A stretch of DNA of 64,000 nt from Mucilaginibacter yixingensis (GCF_041080815.1 NZ_CP160205.1:4154001-4218000); one strand, 5' to 3'; counted from the stretch's first letter, positions 26,226 through 35,194 are shown. Translations and numbers: made by a program. The notes: a model not told the origin generated them from the sequence alone.

Positions 26226-28745
26226 ATGAAACGTTTATTTTTACTTATCTTAATATTCTGTTCCTTCTTAACGGCCAAAGCGCAGTTAGGCGGCGGCCCT
26301 AGCATCACCGGCAAAATTTCCGGTACGGTGGTAGATTCGCTCTCAAAAAAACCGCTTGACTATGCCACTGTCAGCATTTTCCGTACCAGAGGCAAGGCAC
26401 CTATAACTGGTGTACTGACTGATGAAAAGGGCGGCTTCAAACTCAACAACATAGCTCCGGGCAACTATAAAATAGTGATCTCCTATATCGGTTATCCTTC
26501 AAAAACTATCGATCCGGTTACTACTACCCTTTCTAAGCCAGACCATAATATGGGCAGCGTTATTTTGGCGCCAAGTGCAAAAACATTGAGCCAGGTAAAC
26601 ATTGTTGGTCAGCAATCGGTAATTGAAACCAAGATTGACAAGATTGTTTACAACGTTGAAAAGGACCTGACTGCCGTAGGCGGCAACGCCAGCGATGTGT
26701 TGCGCAAAGTACCACTGGTAGCGGTAGATATTAACGGCAACGTATCATTACGCGGTGACCAGAACGTGAAAGTATTGATCAATGGCAAGCCATCAGGCGC
26801 CATGTCAAACAACCTGGCTGATGTACTGAAATCTTTCCCGGCAGATCAGATCAAAAACATCGAGGTGATTACTGCCCCATCGGCCAAGTATGATGCCGAG
26901 GGTTCTGCCGGTATCATCAACATCGTTACCAAAAGCAAAAATATTTCAGGCGTGAGCGGTGGCATTAGCGGTGGTTTTGGTACACGCCAAAATAACGGCA
27001 ATGCCAACCTGAGCATCAAGCAAAATCGTTTGTCGGTTAGCGGTAACTTTGGCGGTAACTTTACGTGGCCACAGGTAACGCCAACCACGTTTTTTAATCA
27101 CAACGATTCAACACTCACCACTAACACGCAAAAATCTACCAGCACAATTAAGCGTTATGCTTACACAGGCGCTGGCTCATTAAGTTACGATTTTAACAAC
27201 TATAACAGCATTACCTCAAACATCAGGTTTAACCAGGGCGGTTTTAGAACTGATGGGAACGGCAATACCGTAATTGCATCGCCAGATAAAAAAACCACTG
27301 CTATTGATAGCATACTGTATGCAACTACCAGCAATACGCATACTGTATTTGGCGGTTTTGACTGGGATGCCGGCTATACCCACAAGTTTAAAAAAGAAGG
27401 CCATGAGCTAAGCATTGATGGCCAGTGGAGCCACAGCACAACCACGGTAGACTATGGTACATTTTACCAGGGGCAAGTACCAGGCGCAAACCAAACGGCA
27501 AATAACAGCGGCGTTAATAACGAGTATACCGCGCAACTTGACTACTCATTGCCTGTAAGCAAAAATGTAAAACTGGAAGCCGGCGGTAAATCAATCTTCC
27601 GTGTTATCACCAGTACATCTGATTTTTTTACCCAGAACGGAGCAGGTAATCCTTTTGTTTATAGCCCAACCCTATCTAACGGTTATGATTACAATCAGGA
27701 TGTTTATGCCGGCTATACCGTATTCACTTTCACGCTGCCTAAAAGCTTTACCCTGCAAACCGGTGCACGCGTAGAAAACACACAGATTGATGGTAAACCG
27801 GGTGCTAACTCAACCGGACAAACTCCTTTTAGCAGCAGCTACACCACCTTTGTGCCAAGTTTTGCTATTTCTAAAACCATTAACAATACGCAAACCTTTA
27901 AACTGAGCTATAGCAAGCGTATACAACGCCCAAGCTTGCAGTACCTGAATCCGTTCCTTAATCAAACAAACATCTTAAGTCAGAGCCGGGGTAACCCGCA
28001 ACTATCTCCAGAAGTTTCACAAACGGTGGAGTTGAACTATAACACGTTTATTAAGTCGTCGGTTATCAACGCCTCCATCTATTACAGGCATACATCAAGC
28101 ATAATAGAGAGCTTGTTAACCCCAATAGATATACACAGTACAACAGATACAACCGTACTGCACGGCACCTTGACCAACTACGCCAACGTAGGCAGTAATA
28201 ACTCATGGGGTGCCAGCTTCTTTGGTTCGGTAAACCCAGTGAAGATCCTGACCATCAGGGCCAGCATAAACGCCTTTACTTATAGCCCAAGCGCCAGCGG
28301 CGCGTACCAGGCGCAACAGTCTAGCAACGGTACCTATATCATGTACAACATTTTTGGTAGCGGCTCATTAACCCTGCCTAAGGATATCGCTCTGGAAACA
28401 TTTGCTATTCTTAACTCGCCACGCCGTACCATTCAGGGCAGCAACCCATCATTTGGTTTTATTGGCTTTGGCGTTCGTAAACAGCTGATGAACAAACGCG
28501 CTTCAATAGGTTTCAACACCCTGTCGCCGTTTAAAAACACCATCGACTTTAACCAGGATATTGTTGGCAAGAACTTCACCCAAAGCAGCCACACTGCGTT
28601 TCCGTTCCGCTCATTCGGCTTAACGTTTAGCTACAACTTCGGTAAGATCAGCGTTAAACCCGATAACCCGATGCAGCAACAGAACAAAGGCCTGAATGAC
28701 GACTTGAAACAAGGCGATCAGGGCGGACAAGGCGGCGGTCGCTAA
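26226..28745 (+). CDS. Outer-membrane beta-barrel protein with carboxypeptidase-regulatory-like and plug domains (TonB-receptor related)
   Basis: The 839-residue protein has a signal peptide (about 1-20, ending AKAQ), a carboxypeptidase-regulatory-like beta-sandwich (about 30-115), a plug-like domain (about 125-240, with DVLRKVPLVAVDINGNVSLR and IEVITAPSAKYDAEGSAGII) and a long beta barrel of the OMP_b-brl_3 type. The end is Gly/Gln-rich (DQGGQGGGR) and extends past the last strand, so this is not a normal aromatic C terminus. No SusD partner is adjacent. The substrate is unknown. A terminator follows within 40 bp. Confidence 0.85.
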   Translation: MKRLFLLILIFCSFLTAKAQLGGGPSITGKISGTVVDSLSKKPLDYATVSIFRTRGKAPITGVLTDEKGGFKLNNIAPGNYKIVISYIGYPSKTIDPVTTTLSKPDHNMGSVILAPSAKTLSQVNIVGQQSVIETKIDKIVYNVEKDLTAVGGNASDVLRKVPLVAVDINGNVSLRGDQNVKVLINGKPSGAMSNNLADVLKSFPADQIKNIEVITAPSAKYDAEGSAGIINIVTKSKNISGVSGGISGGFGTRQNNGNANLSIKQNRLSVSGNFGGNFTWPQVTPTTFFNHNDSTLTTNTQKSTSTIKRYAYTGAGSLSYDFNNYNSITSNIRFNQGGFRTDGNGNTVIASPDKKTTAIDSILYATTSNTHTVFGGFDWDAGYTHKFKKEGHELSIDGQWSHSTTTVDYGTFYQGQVPGANQTANNSGVNNEYTAQLDYSLPVSKNVKLEAGGKSIFRVITSTSDFFTQNGAGNPFVYSPTLSNGYDYNQDVYAGYTVFTFTLPKSFTLQTGARVENTQIDGKPGANSTGQTPFSSSYTTFVPSFAISKTINNTQTFKLSYSKRIQRPSLQYLNPFLNQTNILSQSRGNPQLSPEVSQTVELNYNTFIKSSVINASIYYRHTSSIIESLLTPIDIHSTTDTTVLHGTLTNYANVGSNNSWGASFFGSVNPVKILTIRASINAFTYSPSASGAYQAQQSSNGTYIMYNIFGSGSLTLPKDIALETFAILNSPRRTIQGSNPSFGFIGFGVRKQLMNKRASIGFNTLSPFKNTIDFNQDIVGKNFTQSSHTAFPFRSFGLTFSYNFGKISVKPDNPMQQQNKGLNDDLKQGDQGGQGGGR

Positions 28746-28780
28746 TTAAGACCTGTTCTATAATTTAGTTTTTGTTTTGA

Positions 28781-28812
28781 AGAGCTCCTGTTATGCAGGG
28801 GCTCTTTTTTTG
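28781..28812 (+). terminator. Rho-independent terminator after the outer-membrane barrel gene
   Basis: AGAGCTCCTG (28781-28790) pairs with CAGGGGCTCT (28796-28805) over 10 bp with one G-U pair and a TTATG loop, followed by a T-run. Confidence 0.9.
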
Positions 28813-28910
28813 TTTTAAACCTGAGTTTATCGAACAAGTGATTCACCTAAATAACTCAAGTTGCTATTAGAACCATGTAGTGGCGAAACAGACGATAAAA
28901 ATAGCTATTA

Positions 28911-29006
28911 CGTCATTGCGAGGTACGAAGCAATCTCTGCGGACGCAAATCAAATTAGCATGTCCGATTGTCCTGTACAGAGATTGCTTCGTACCTCGCA
29001 ATGACG
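28911..29006. repeat. Palindromic spacer repeat (CATTGCGAGG family, copy 2; perfect 29-bp arms)
   Basis: Positions 28911-28939 and 28978-29006 are perfect reverse complements. The arms read CGTCATTGCGAGGTACGAAG and on to CAATCTCTG, the same family as 21670-21822. The perfect arms suggest recent arrival or upkeep. It lies between convergent genes. Confidence 0.92.
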
Positions 29007-29058
29007 CGATGACTTATGTTTAACTAACAAACTTGAGTTAATTGATGAAACACAACAC

Positions 29059-30864
29059 CTACCCCAGCGCCTCAATCCCAATCCTCCGCAACAACAACGA
29101 CGCATTGAACGTTTTGCAGGCTCCCTGTTTAATCTTATAATCAAACAACATCTCGTCGCCTGTTACCTGGATATCGAAATAGAAATTGCGAACGTAATCC
29201 GGATAAGTCTTCTCCAATTCTGATAGTTGCAGATCGTGTGTTGCAACAAGACCCACACCTTTTTTTCGGATCAGCTGCTCAATAACAGCTTTTGAGCCAA
29301 GGTATTTATCTACCGAATTGGTACCGCGCAACATTTCGTCTATCAGGAAATAAACTTTATTCTGCTGCTCTACCGCCCCCAGCAACATTTGCAGTCGATC
29401 AAGTTCAGCTTTAAAGGTGGAGGTGCTTTCATTTAGCGAATCTTTGATACGCATATAAGTCACCACGCGAATAACCGATAGCTTCAACTCCTGCGCGCAG
29501 GCCGGCGCACCGCAAAGGGCCAGCACTGCATTGATACCGATGGTACGTAGAAAAGTACTTTTACCGGCCATGTTAGAGCCGGTGATGATATCGATACGAT
29601 ACGCATCATTCAAATCAAAATCATTACTTACACGCTGCGTTTCTTTAATAAGCGGATGCGCGAGGGCCTTAGTACGATAAGTATAACCATTGCCTTCGGC
29701 AATTTGGGCAAAGCACCAATCTGGGTAATTGATGTGCAAGCCAGCCAGGCTTAGTAGTGCTTCAAACTCGCCTAACAAATCAAATGCGGTAGAAATACTT
29801 TCTTTGTTGTTACGTTTCCAGTTTTCAATGGCCAGCATCTGTTTGAGCGCCCACAGAAAAAACAGGTTGAGCACAAAACCCACAATCATAATCAAGCTAT
29901 AACTCAAACGGTTTACCAAAATGCCCAGCTCACGTATTTTAGCCGATGTCTGATGATCTGCCAACTGCTTAGACAATCTGCTACACTCTCCCGACGCCCA
30001 ATTAGCCGTCTCCACTTTTTTAAACAGCACGGCATATTGCTGCAGCACTTGTCCCAGTTTGCCGGCCACAAAATCGGCCTTGGTAACGTAACTGCCATAG
30101 TACATGTTGAGTGCAAAATGGAACAAGGCAATGAGTACAGCTACCGGCACCATCAACGGCACAAAACATGCCGCTACAATTGCACCGGTTAGCAGAATGG
30201 GAGCAAGACGAATGTAAGTACTCAAAAAACGCTCAGCAGGTATTTTGAGCGGGGTGGCCAGGTAGGCCATCAAGCCTTTCATCTGTCCGTCGCTAATCTC
30301 GCGGGCAAACAGTAGCCGGGCCTGAAAATCGAGTTTCCAATCGTTACGGGTAGCCAACTCTTTCAACGCCTGCTGCCGGCTGGTAATTTCTTCCCGATCA
30401 GATGGTGCCGAAAACCAATCGGCCAATCTGTTCAATCCCGGGCGTGTGGCCGCGCGGTTAGTCAGTTGAAAGAGCGAATATGGTCCGAAAATATCCAGAT
30501 CTGCCGTGTATGGATGCTTATCATCAGCAAACTGCCGACCATCATCATATAAATTTTTGCGGTTGCTGATGCTGTCAACCTCGTTCTGATTAACCGTAGC
30601 CAAAGCATTAAAATAGCTGCGTTGCTCTTCAAAATAACTCTGGCGAGACATGAGCCATACAAAAACCAACAGCAGGATAAAGGCCAGCGACATCAGCATA
30701 CCCATCCCGCCCCACTTCAACGCGATATATATCGACATTGCAAACAGCAAAAAAACGCCCAATCGCATAAACGAATAGACATTAATAAGTCTGGAGAATT
30801 TAGCAGCCTCGGCACGGGCCTCCTCGGCCTGTCGGTTATAATTGGTGATGATGGGATTTTCCAT
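29059..30864 (-). CDS. Membrane-anchored MutS domain V-type ATPase
   Basis: The 601-residue protein begins with two membrane helices (FMRLGVFLLFAMSIYIALKW and a following one), has further hydrophobic stretches near 210-245 and 320-345, and ends in a MutS-type ATPase: Walker A TGSNMAGKSTFLRTIG, Walker B YFLIDEMLRGTNS and the VATHDLQLSELE switch region. The mismatch-recognition and connector domains of MutS are absent, so it is not a repair MutS. The role is unknown. ATG 30864 is preferred; the in-frame TTG at 30879 lies in a promoter-like TTACTTTG. Confidence 0.82.
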   Translation of the reverse strand: MENPIITNYNRQAEEARAEAAKFSRLINVYSFMRLGVFLLFAMSIYIALKWGGMGMLMSLAFILLLVFVWLMSRQSYFEEQRSYFNALATVNQNEVDSISNRKNLYDDGRQFADDKHPYTADLDIFGPYSLFQLTNRAATRPGLNRLADWFSAPSDREEITSRQQALKELATRNDWKLDFQARLLFAREISDGQMKGLMAYLATPLKIPAERFLSTYIRLAPILLTGAIVAACFVPLMVPVAVLIALFHFALNMYYGSYVTKADFVAGKLGQVLQQYAVLFKKVETANWASGECSRLSKQLADHQTSAKIRELGILVNRLSYSLIMIVGFVLNLFFLWALKQMLAIENWKRNNKESISTAFDLLGEFEALLSLAGLHINYPDWCFAQIAEGNGYTYRTKALAHPLIKETQRVSNDFDLNDAYRIDIITGSNMAGKSTFLRTIGINAVLALCGAPACAQELKLSVIRVVTYMRIKDSLNESTSTFKAELDRLQMLLGAVEQQNKVYFLIDEMLRGTNSVDKYLGSKAVIEQLIRKKGVGLVATHDLQLSELEKTYPDYVRNFYFDIQVTGDEMLFDYKIKQGACKTFNASLLLRRIGIEALG

Positions 30865-31030
30865 TTCGGTATAAAGCAAAGTAAAATTAAGTTTTAGATG
30901 ATAATATCACCGGGTTGAACTTCTTAAATTTCATTGCCTCCCATTTATCGGACTGACTAAATGACAACCATCTTTGGCTTTAACCACATTTGTAGTATAG
31001 ACATCATTTCGGCTAAAGCCATTCTTTCAT

Positions 31031-31066
31031 CCTCATTGCCGTCGACTAAAGTCGACGGCAATGAGG
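31031..31066. repeat. Perfect 17-bp hairpin upstream of rlmH
   Basis: CCTCATTGCCGTCGACT (31031-31047) and its exact complement (31050-31066) are separated by AA. A second inverted pair, GGCTTTA (near 30976) and TAAAGCC (near 31014), lies just before, so the element may begin about 30960. It sits directly upstream of the rlmH -7 box. Confidence 0.92.
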
Positions 31067-31083
31067 CAAATGATACAATTAAC

Positions 31084-31091
31084 TATCTTTG
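31084..31091 (+). promoter_or_regulatory. rlmH promoter -7 element
   Basis: TATCTTTG fits TAnnTTTG and ends 5 bp before ATG 31097, so the transcript is probably leaderless or nearly so. Confidence 0.7.
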
Positions 31092-31096
31092 CCGCA

Positions 31097-31570
31097 ATGA
31101 AGATCACCCTGCTTACCGTCGGCAAAACCGAAGATGCTTACATCCGCGACGGAATAGACAAATACGTAAAGCGACTGAAGCATTATGCCCGGTTTGAGAT
31201 CATCGACCTGCCTGAACTTAAAAATACCAAAGCCCTCACCCAGGATCAACAGAAAAGTAAGGAGGCTGAAATGTTGTTGAAAAAAATCACCAATACAGAT
31301 TACGTGGTGCTGCTGGATGAGAAAGGCTTGGAGTTCAGCTCATCTCAATTTGCCACCTGGCTGGATAAAAAGGCCATCGGCTCCACCAGCAGCATTATTT
31401 TTATAGTTGGCGGCCCCTACGGGTTTGATGCTTCGGTATATGCCCGGGCTAATGATAAGCTATCACTCTCCCGCATGACGTTCTCTCATCAAATGGTACG
31501 TCTGTTTTTTACTGAGCAGCTATACCGCGCCTTTACCATCCTGAAAGGCGAGCCTTATCACCACGAATGA
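31097..31570 (+). CDS. rlmH: 23S rRNA (pseudouridine1915-N3)-methyltransferase RlmH
   Basis: The 157-residue SPOUT methyltransferase has exactly the usual family length. Motifs are KITLLTVGKT at the N terminus, LLDEKGLEFSS, the SAM-binding knot FIVGGPYGFD and the C-terminal EQLYRAFTILKGEPYHHE. It methylates pseudouridine 1915 in helix 69 of 23S rRNA. The frame runs upstream to 31061, but that codon lies inside the hairpin and before the -7 box, so ATG 31097 is right. Confidence 0.96.
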   Translation: MKITLLTVGKTEDAYIRDGIDKYVKRLKHYARFEIIDLPELKNTKALTQDQQKSKEAEMLLKKITNTDYVVLLDEKGLEFSSSQFATWLDKKAIGSTSSIIFIVGGPYGFDASVYARANDKLSLSRMTFSHQMVRLFFTEQLYRAFTILKGEPYHHE

Positions 31571-31626
31571 TACGGTTAACTAAATGTCATAAAAATTCAA
31601 AACGTCAATTTTTCGGGCGTTATCGG

Positions 31627-31634
31627 TATTTTTG
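31627..31634 (+). promoter_or_regulatory. Promoter -7 element of the Asp/Asn hydroxylase-like gene
   Basis: TATTTTTG fits TAnnTTTG and ends 23 bp before ATG 31658. Confidence 0.65.
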
Positions 31635-31657
31635 CGCCGAAAACTAACTCACATCGC

Positions 31658-32596
31658 ATGCATTCTATTATTCCTGAGCTTTACTCCGGTAAGTTCATCT
31701 TTTTGTATGTACTCATTATTTCAACCGTAATTGTGCACTATCGCGGTAAAGTACGCTACAAATTTTTCCGCCAGTTTGCAGATCACTCTACGTTTATGGC
31801 GCCCATCAATGTGCCAATGTATGCACTCTCTGGTGTGGAGAACAAGCCATATATTAATACCGGACAATTTGCAGAGCTGGCCCTACTGAAGGCTAACTGG
31901 GAAACTATTCGTGACGAAGCCATCCAATTGGAGCGTGCAGAACTGATAAAAGGCAGCGATAAGTATAACGATGTTGGTTTTAACTCTTTCTTCCGTCGTG
32001 GATGGAAACGTTTTTATTTAAAATGGTATGGCGATTACCATTCATCAGCAAAAAAATACTGCCCTAAAACTATTGAGCTTTTACAGGGCATTCCATCTAT
32101 AAAAGCTGCCATGTTTGCGGTATTGCCTGCGGGCAGTCAACTGTTACAGCATCGCGATCCGTATGCGGGCTCATTGCGCTATCACCTGGGGCTAATCACA
32201 CCTAACTCTGACGATTGCAACATTATGGTTGACGGCCAGATGTATTCATGGCGCGACGGTGAGGATGTACTGTTTGATGAAACCTACATCCACTGGGCCG
32301 AGAACAAGAGCGACAAAGACCGCCTGATCTTGTTCTGCGACGTAGAACGCCCGGTAAAAACCATCTTCGGTCGTGGCTGGAACAAGTTTTTCGGCTGGTT
32401 CATCATGGCCTCCGCTGCATCACCTAACATGGGCGAAGACAAAACCGGCAACATCAACAAAGTATTCAAATATATCTACTCCATCAGGCTGGTGGGTAAA
32501 AAGCTGAAAGCCTATAACCTGAGGCTGTATTATGTAGTGAAATACCTGCTGTTTGCTTTAATTCTGTGGGCGCTATTCTTCAGACATTTGTATTAG
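31658..32596 (+). CDS. Aspartyl/asparaginyl beta-hydroxylase-family dioxygenase (LpxO-like)
   Basis: The 312-residue protein has membrane helices at both ends (about 12-28 and 285-305) around a 2-oxoglutarate/Fe(II) dioxygenase domain. HRDPYAGSLRYHLGL (near 166-180) supplies the first iron ligand and substrate-binding arginine, and DETYIHWAENKSDKDRLIL (near 207-225) the second histidine and another arginine. The family includes LpxO, which hydroxylates lipid A acyl chains, and the membrane topology suits a lipid substrate. This is inference; peptide or other lipid substrates are possible. Confidence 0.82.
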   Translation: MHSIIPELYSGKFIFLYVLIISTVIVHYRGKVRYKFFRQFADHSTFMAPINVPMYALSGVENKPYINTGQFAELALLKANWETIRDEAIQLERAELIKGSDKYNDVGFNSFFRRGWKRFYLKWYGDYHSSAKKYCPKTIELLQGIPSIKAAMFAVLPAGSQLLQHRDPYAGSLRYHLGLITPNSDDCNIMVDGQMYSWRDGEDVLFDETYIHWAENKSDKDRLILFCDVERPVKTIFGRGWNKFFGWFIMASAASPNMGEDKTGNINKVFKYIYSIRLVGKKLKAYNLRLYYVVKYLLFALILWALFFRHLY

Positions 32597-32683
32597 GAAC
32601 TGGCCCCGGATTTTGGATAATCATTCGTTTTAATTCCGGGGCTAATTTCATCGTTGCTTCACACAGCCAAATTTAAAATTACC

Positions 32684-32691
32684 TACCTTTG
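32684..32691 (+). promoter_or_regulatory. Promoter -7 element of the CDF transporter gene
   Basis: TACCTTTG fits TAnnTTTG and ends 5 bp before ATG 32697, predicting a nearly leaderless transcript. Confidence 0.72.
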
Positions 32692-32696
32692 GCGTC

Positions 32697-33665
32697 ATGG
32701 CGCACGACCACGATCATTCTCACGCACATCATCATCATGGACATGACCATGATCACGATCATCACCACGGCTTGTTTCACACCCATGAAGCGCCCCGGCT
32801 GGATCATCTGAATTCGGCTTTCGTTTGGGGCATCATCCTTAATTCCATCTTTGTGGTGGTTGAGGGCGCGGCCGGTTTTATCAGTCATTCGCTTTCATTA
32901 TTGACCGATGCCGGGCACAACCTGAGCGATGTGGCCAGTCTGGCCCTGGCGCTGCTGGCTTTTAAGCTGGCCAAGGTAAGCTCCAACCAGAAATACACCT
33001 ACGGGTATAAACGCTCTACTATTATTGTATCGTTTTTCAATGCGCTCATCCTTTTTGTGGCCGTTGGATTGATTGGTTACGAGGCTGTAATGCGTTTCTT
33101 TCATCCTGAAAGCGTGCCGGGCAGCACCATTGCCTGGGTATCTTTTATCGGCATTGCCATTAATGGTTTTACAGCGTGGCTGTTTATGAAAGACAAGGAT
33201 AAAGACCTGAACGTTAAAGGAGCCTACCTGCACATGGCGGTTGATGCCATTGTATCGTTAGGGGTGGTTATCTCGGGCATTGTCATTTATTTCACCAAAT
33301 GGTACTGGATTGACAGCGCCGTGAGTTTAGCCATTGTGGTGATTATCGTTGGCGGCACCTGGGGCCTGCTTAAAAAGAGCCTGCGTCTGGAAATGGACGG
33401 CGTGCCAGACGAGATGGATCTGGAGAAAGTGAAAACCGAATTAATGAAAGGCAAAGGCGTAGTAGAGGTGCACCATGTACACATCTGGGCACTCAGTACT
33501 ACAGAAAACGCCATGACTGCCCACCTGGTTATTTCTGACGAGGAAATGCCCAACTTTACTGCTATTAAGCATGACTTGCGCCATCGCCTGCTGCATATGA
33601 ACATCAGTCATTGCACCTTTGAACCGGAGCTGGCAAGTGAGAAGTGCGAGCAGGCGGAGTGTTAG
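32697..33665 (+). CDS. Cation diffusion facilitator metal efflux transporter (CzcD/ZitB-like)
   Basis: The 322-residue protein begins with a His/Asp-rich metal-binding tail (more than a dozen His in the first 35 residues), followed by about six membrane helices and a cytosolic C-terminal domain (VEVHHVHIWALS). The transport-site motifs LLTDAGHNLSDV (HxxxD) and HMAVDAIVSLGVV (HxxxD) match zinc-type CDF proteins. It would export Zn(II) or related divalent metals by proton antiport. Promoter and ATG almost touch, so no leader element controls it at RNA level. Confidence 0.95.
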   Translation: MAHDHDHSHAHHHHGHDHDHDHHHGLFHTHEAPRLDHLNSAFVWGIILNSIFVVVEGAAGFISHSLSLLTDAGHNLSDVASLALALLAFKLAKVSSNQKYTYGYKRSTIIVSFFNALILFVAVGLIGYEAVMRFFHPESVPGSTIAWVSFIGIAINGFTAWLFMKDKDKDLNVKGAYLHMAVDAIVSLGVVISGIVIYFTKWYWIDSAVSLAIVVIIVGGTWGLLKKSLRLEMDGVPDEMDLEKVKTELMKGKGVVEVHHVHIWALSTTENAMTAHLVISDEEMPNFTAIKHDLRHRLLHMNISHCTFEPELASEKCEQAEC

Positions 33666-33681
33666 TAAGACCTTATAAAAC

Positions 33682-33757
33682 GGGATGTCACGTTGAGCCT
33701 GTCGAAACGCGTGCGTAGGCCTTCCCGCGCCCTTCGACAAGCTCAGGATGACACCCG
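33682..33757. repeat. Palindromic spacer repeat (GTTGAGCCTGTCGAA family, copy 2)
   Basis: The left arm GATGTCACGTTGAGCCTGTC is inverted imperfectly by CGACAAGCTCAGGATGACAC. The central part CTTCCCGCGCCCTTCGAC is shared with copy 1 at 25980-26053. Confidence 0.87.
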
Positions 33758-33838
33758 GCCCGCTATTAAAACGATCTATTGTGAGTTGACACCCTGCTCA
33801 CCGCCAAACTGAACAAAATACTTTTCAATCCTAATCGT

Positions 33839-33846
33839 TATTTTTG
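33839..33846 (+). promoter_or_regulatory. Promoter -7 element of the secreted 'asparagine synthetase B'-like gene
   Basis: TATTTTTG fits TAnnTTTG and covers the in-frame TTG at 33844, ruling that out as the start. Confidence 0.68.
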
Positions 33847-33858
33847 GATATGCGCCGC

Positions 33859-35130
33859 ATGTCGATGACGATCTCTTTCAAACATTATATCCTGGCTTTG
33901 TGCTTTGTACTTTCGGCTTTTGCCTCCAAAGCAGCGTCCATCTTACTGCCGATGGACGAGACGCAGAAAGATCATCTTAAATCATACGGTATTGCCTTCT
34001 GGACATTGAAAAACGGCGAGGAGGTGGATTGGCTGCTCAACTACCGTGGCGGCAGCTTTATGATGAAGTATGATAAAAGCATTGAGGATGAATGCAAGAT
34101 TCGCGGCGTAAGCTATGAGGTGGTTGCTGATGCCAAGGTAAACCAGATTATTACCGAGGTGACCGATCCCTCTGTAAACATGGATTTGGTTAAACTGGAG
34201 AAAGCGCCCCGAATGGCCGTGTATGCTCCTAAAACCAGCATGCCCTGGGACGATGCCGTAACCATGGTACTGAAGTATGCCGAGATCCCTTACGATCTGA
34301 TTTATGATGAGGAAGTGCTACGCGGCGACCTGCCCAAATATGATTGGCTGCACCTGCACCATGAGGATTTTACCGGTCAGTACAGTAAGTTTTATACCTA
34401 CCGTTTTGAAGCTTGGTACGCCAACGATGTAAAGGCGCAAGAGGCCATGGCCAAAAAGCTGGGCTTTGATAAAGTATCAAAAATGAAATTGGCCGTGGCC
34501 CAGCACATCCGCGATTTTTGTGGCAACGGCGGTTTCCTGTTTGCCATGTGTTCGGGCACCGACACGTTTGATATTGCGCTGGCGGCTGCCAATACCGATA
34601 TTTGCGAAAGCATGTTTGATGGTGACGCAGCCGATCCAAACGCGCAATCTAAACTTGACTTTGGCGCCACCTTTGCCTTCCAGAACTTTCAACTGGATAT
34701 GAACCCGCTCTCACACCGGTTCAGTAATATCGACGTTACCTTTACCCGGCAGGTAGACCGCGCGAATGATTTTTTCACGCTGTTTGATTTTTCGGCCAAA
34801 TGGGATGTGGTACCCAGCATGCTCACCCAAAACCATGATAAGGTAATTAAAGGTTTTATGGGACTGACCACTGCCTTTAACGAGCGCTACATTAAACCCG
34901 GCGTTACCATTATGGGCGAAATGAAAACAGGTAACGAGGCCCGCTACATCCACGGCGAGTACGGCAAAGGTCAGTGGACCTTCTACGGCGGCCATGACCC
35001 CGAAGATTACCAGCACGGCGTAGGCGACCCGCCAACAGATTTAAAGCTGCACCCCAACTCACCCGGATATCGTTTGATTTTGAATAATGTGCTGTTCCCT
35101 GCGGCCAAGAAGAAAAAACAGAAAACCTAG
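33859..35130 (+). CDS. Secreted protein of the family often named 'asparagine synthetase B'; likely amidotransferase-like fold
   Basis: The roughly 420-residue protein has a signal peptide (HYILALCFVLSAFASKAAS). The mature part has none of the features of true AsnB: no N-terminal nucleophile Cys and no PP-loop SGGxDS. It contains PRMAVYAPKTSMPWDDAVTM, DWLHLHHEDFTG and the CSGTDTFDIALAA stretch, with a Cys after FLFAM, which suggests a class I glutamine-amidotransferase/ThuA-like alpha/beta fold in the envelope. The C-terminal HGEYGKGQWTFYGGHDPEDYQH is conserved-looking. The function is unknown. Start ATG 33859 or 33865; both lie after the promoter box. Confidence 0.72.
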   Translation: MSMTISFKHYILALCFVLSAFASKAASILLPMDETQKDHLKSYGIAFWTLKNGEEVDWLLNYRGGSFMMKYDKSIEDECKIRGVSYEVVADAKVNQIITEVTDPSVNMDLVKLEKAPRMAVYAPKTSMPWDDAVTMVLKYAEIPYDLIYDEEVLRGDLPKYDWLHLHHEDFTGQYSKFYTYRFEAWYANDVKAQEAMAKKLGFDKVSKMKLAVAQHIRDFCGNGGFLFAMCSGTDTFDIALAAANTDICESMFDGDAADPNAQSKLDFGATFAFQNFQLDMNPLSHRFSNIDVTFTRQVDRANDFFTLFDFSAKWDVVPSMLTQNHDKVIKGFMGLTTAFNERYIKPGVTIMGEMKTGNEARYIHGEYGKGQWTFYGGHDPEDYQHGVGDPPTDLKLHPNSPGYRLILNNVLFPAAKKKKQKT

Positions 35131-35194
35131 CGGTTTTAGTTAATTGGTGATTGGTTGATTAGTGATTAGTGATTAGTTGAAATTATAACCCGCT

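Noticed and set aside
26846-28666. Long frames antisense to the outer-membrane barrel and other large genes
   Set aside because: They mirror codons of strongly supported genes on the other strand and show no domain of their own.
29059-30864. DNA mismatch repair protein MutS
   Set aside because: Only the ATPase part is related; membrane helices replace the mismatch-recognition domains.
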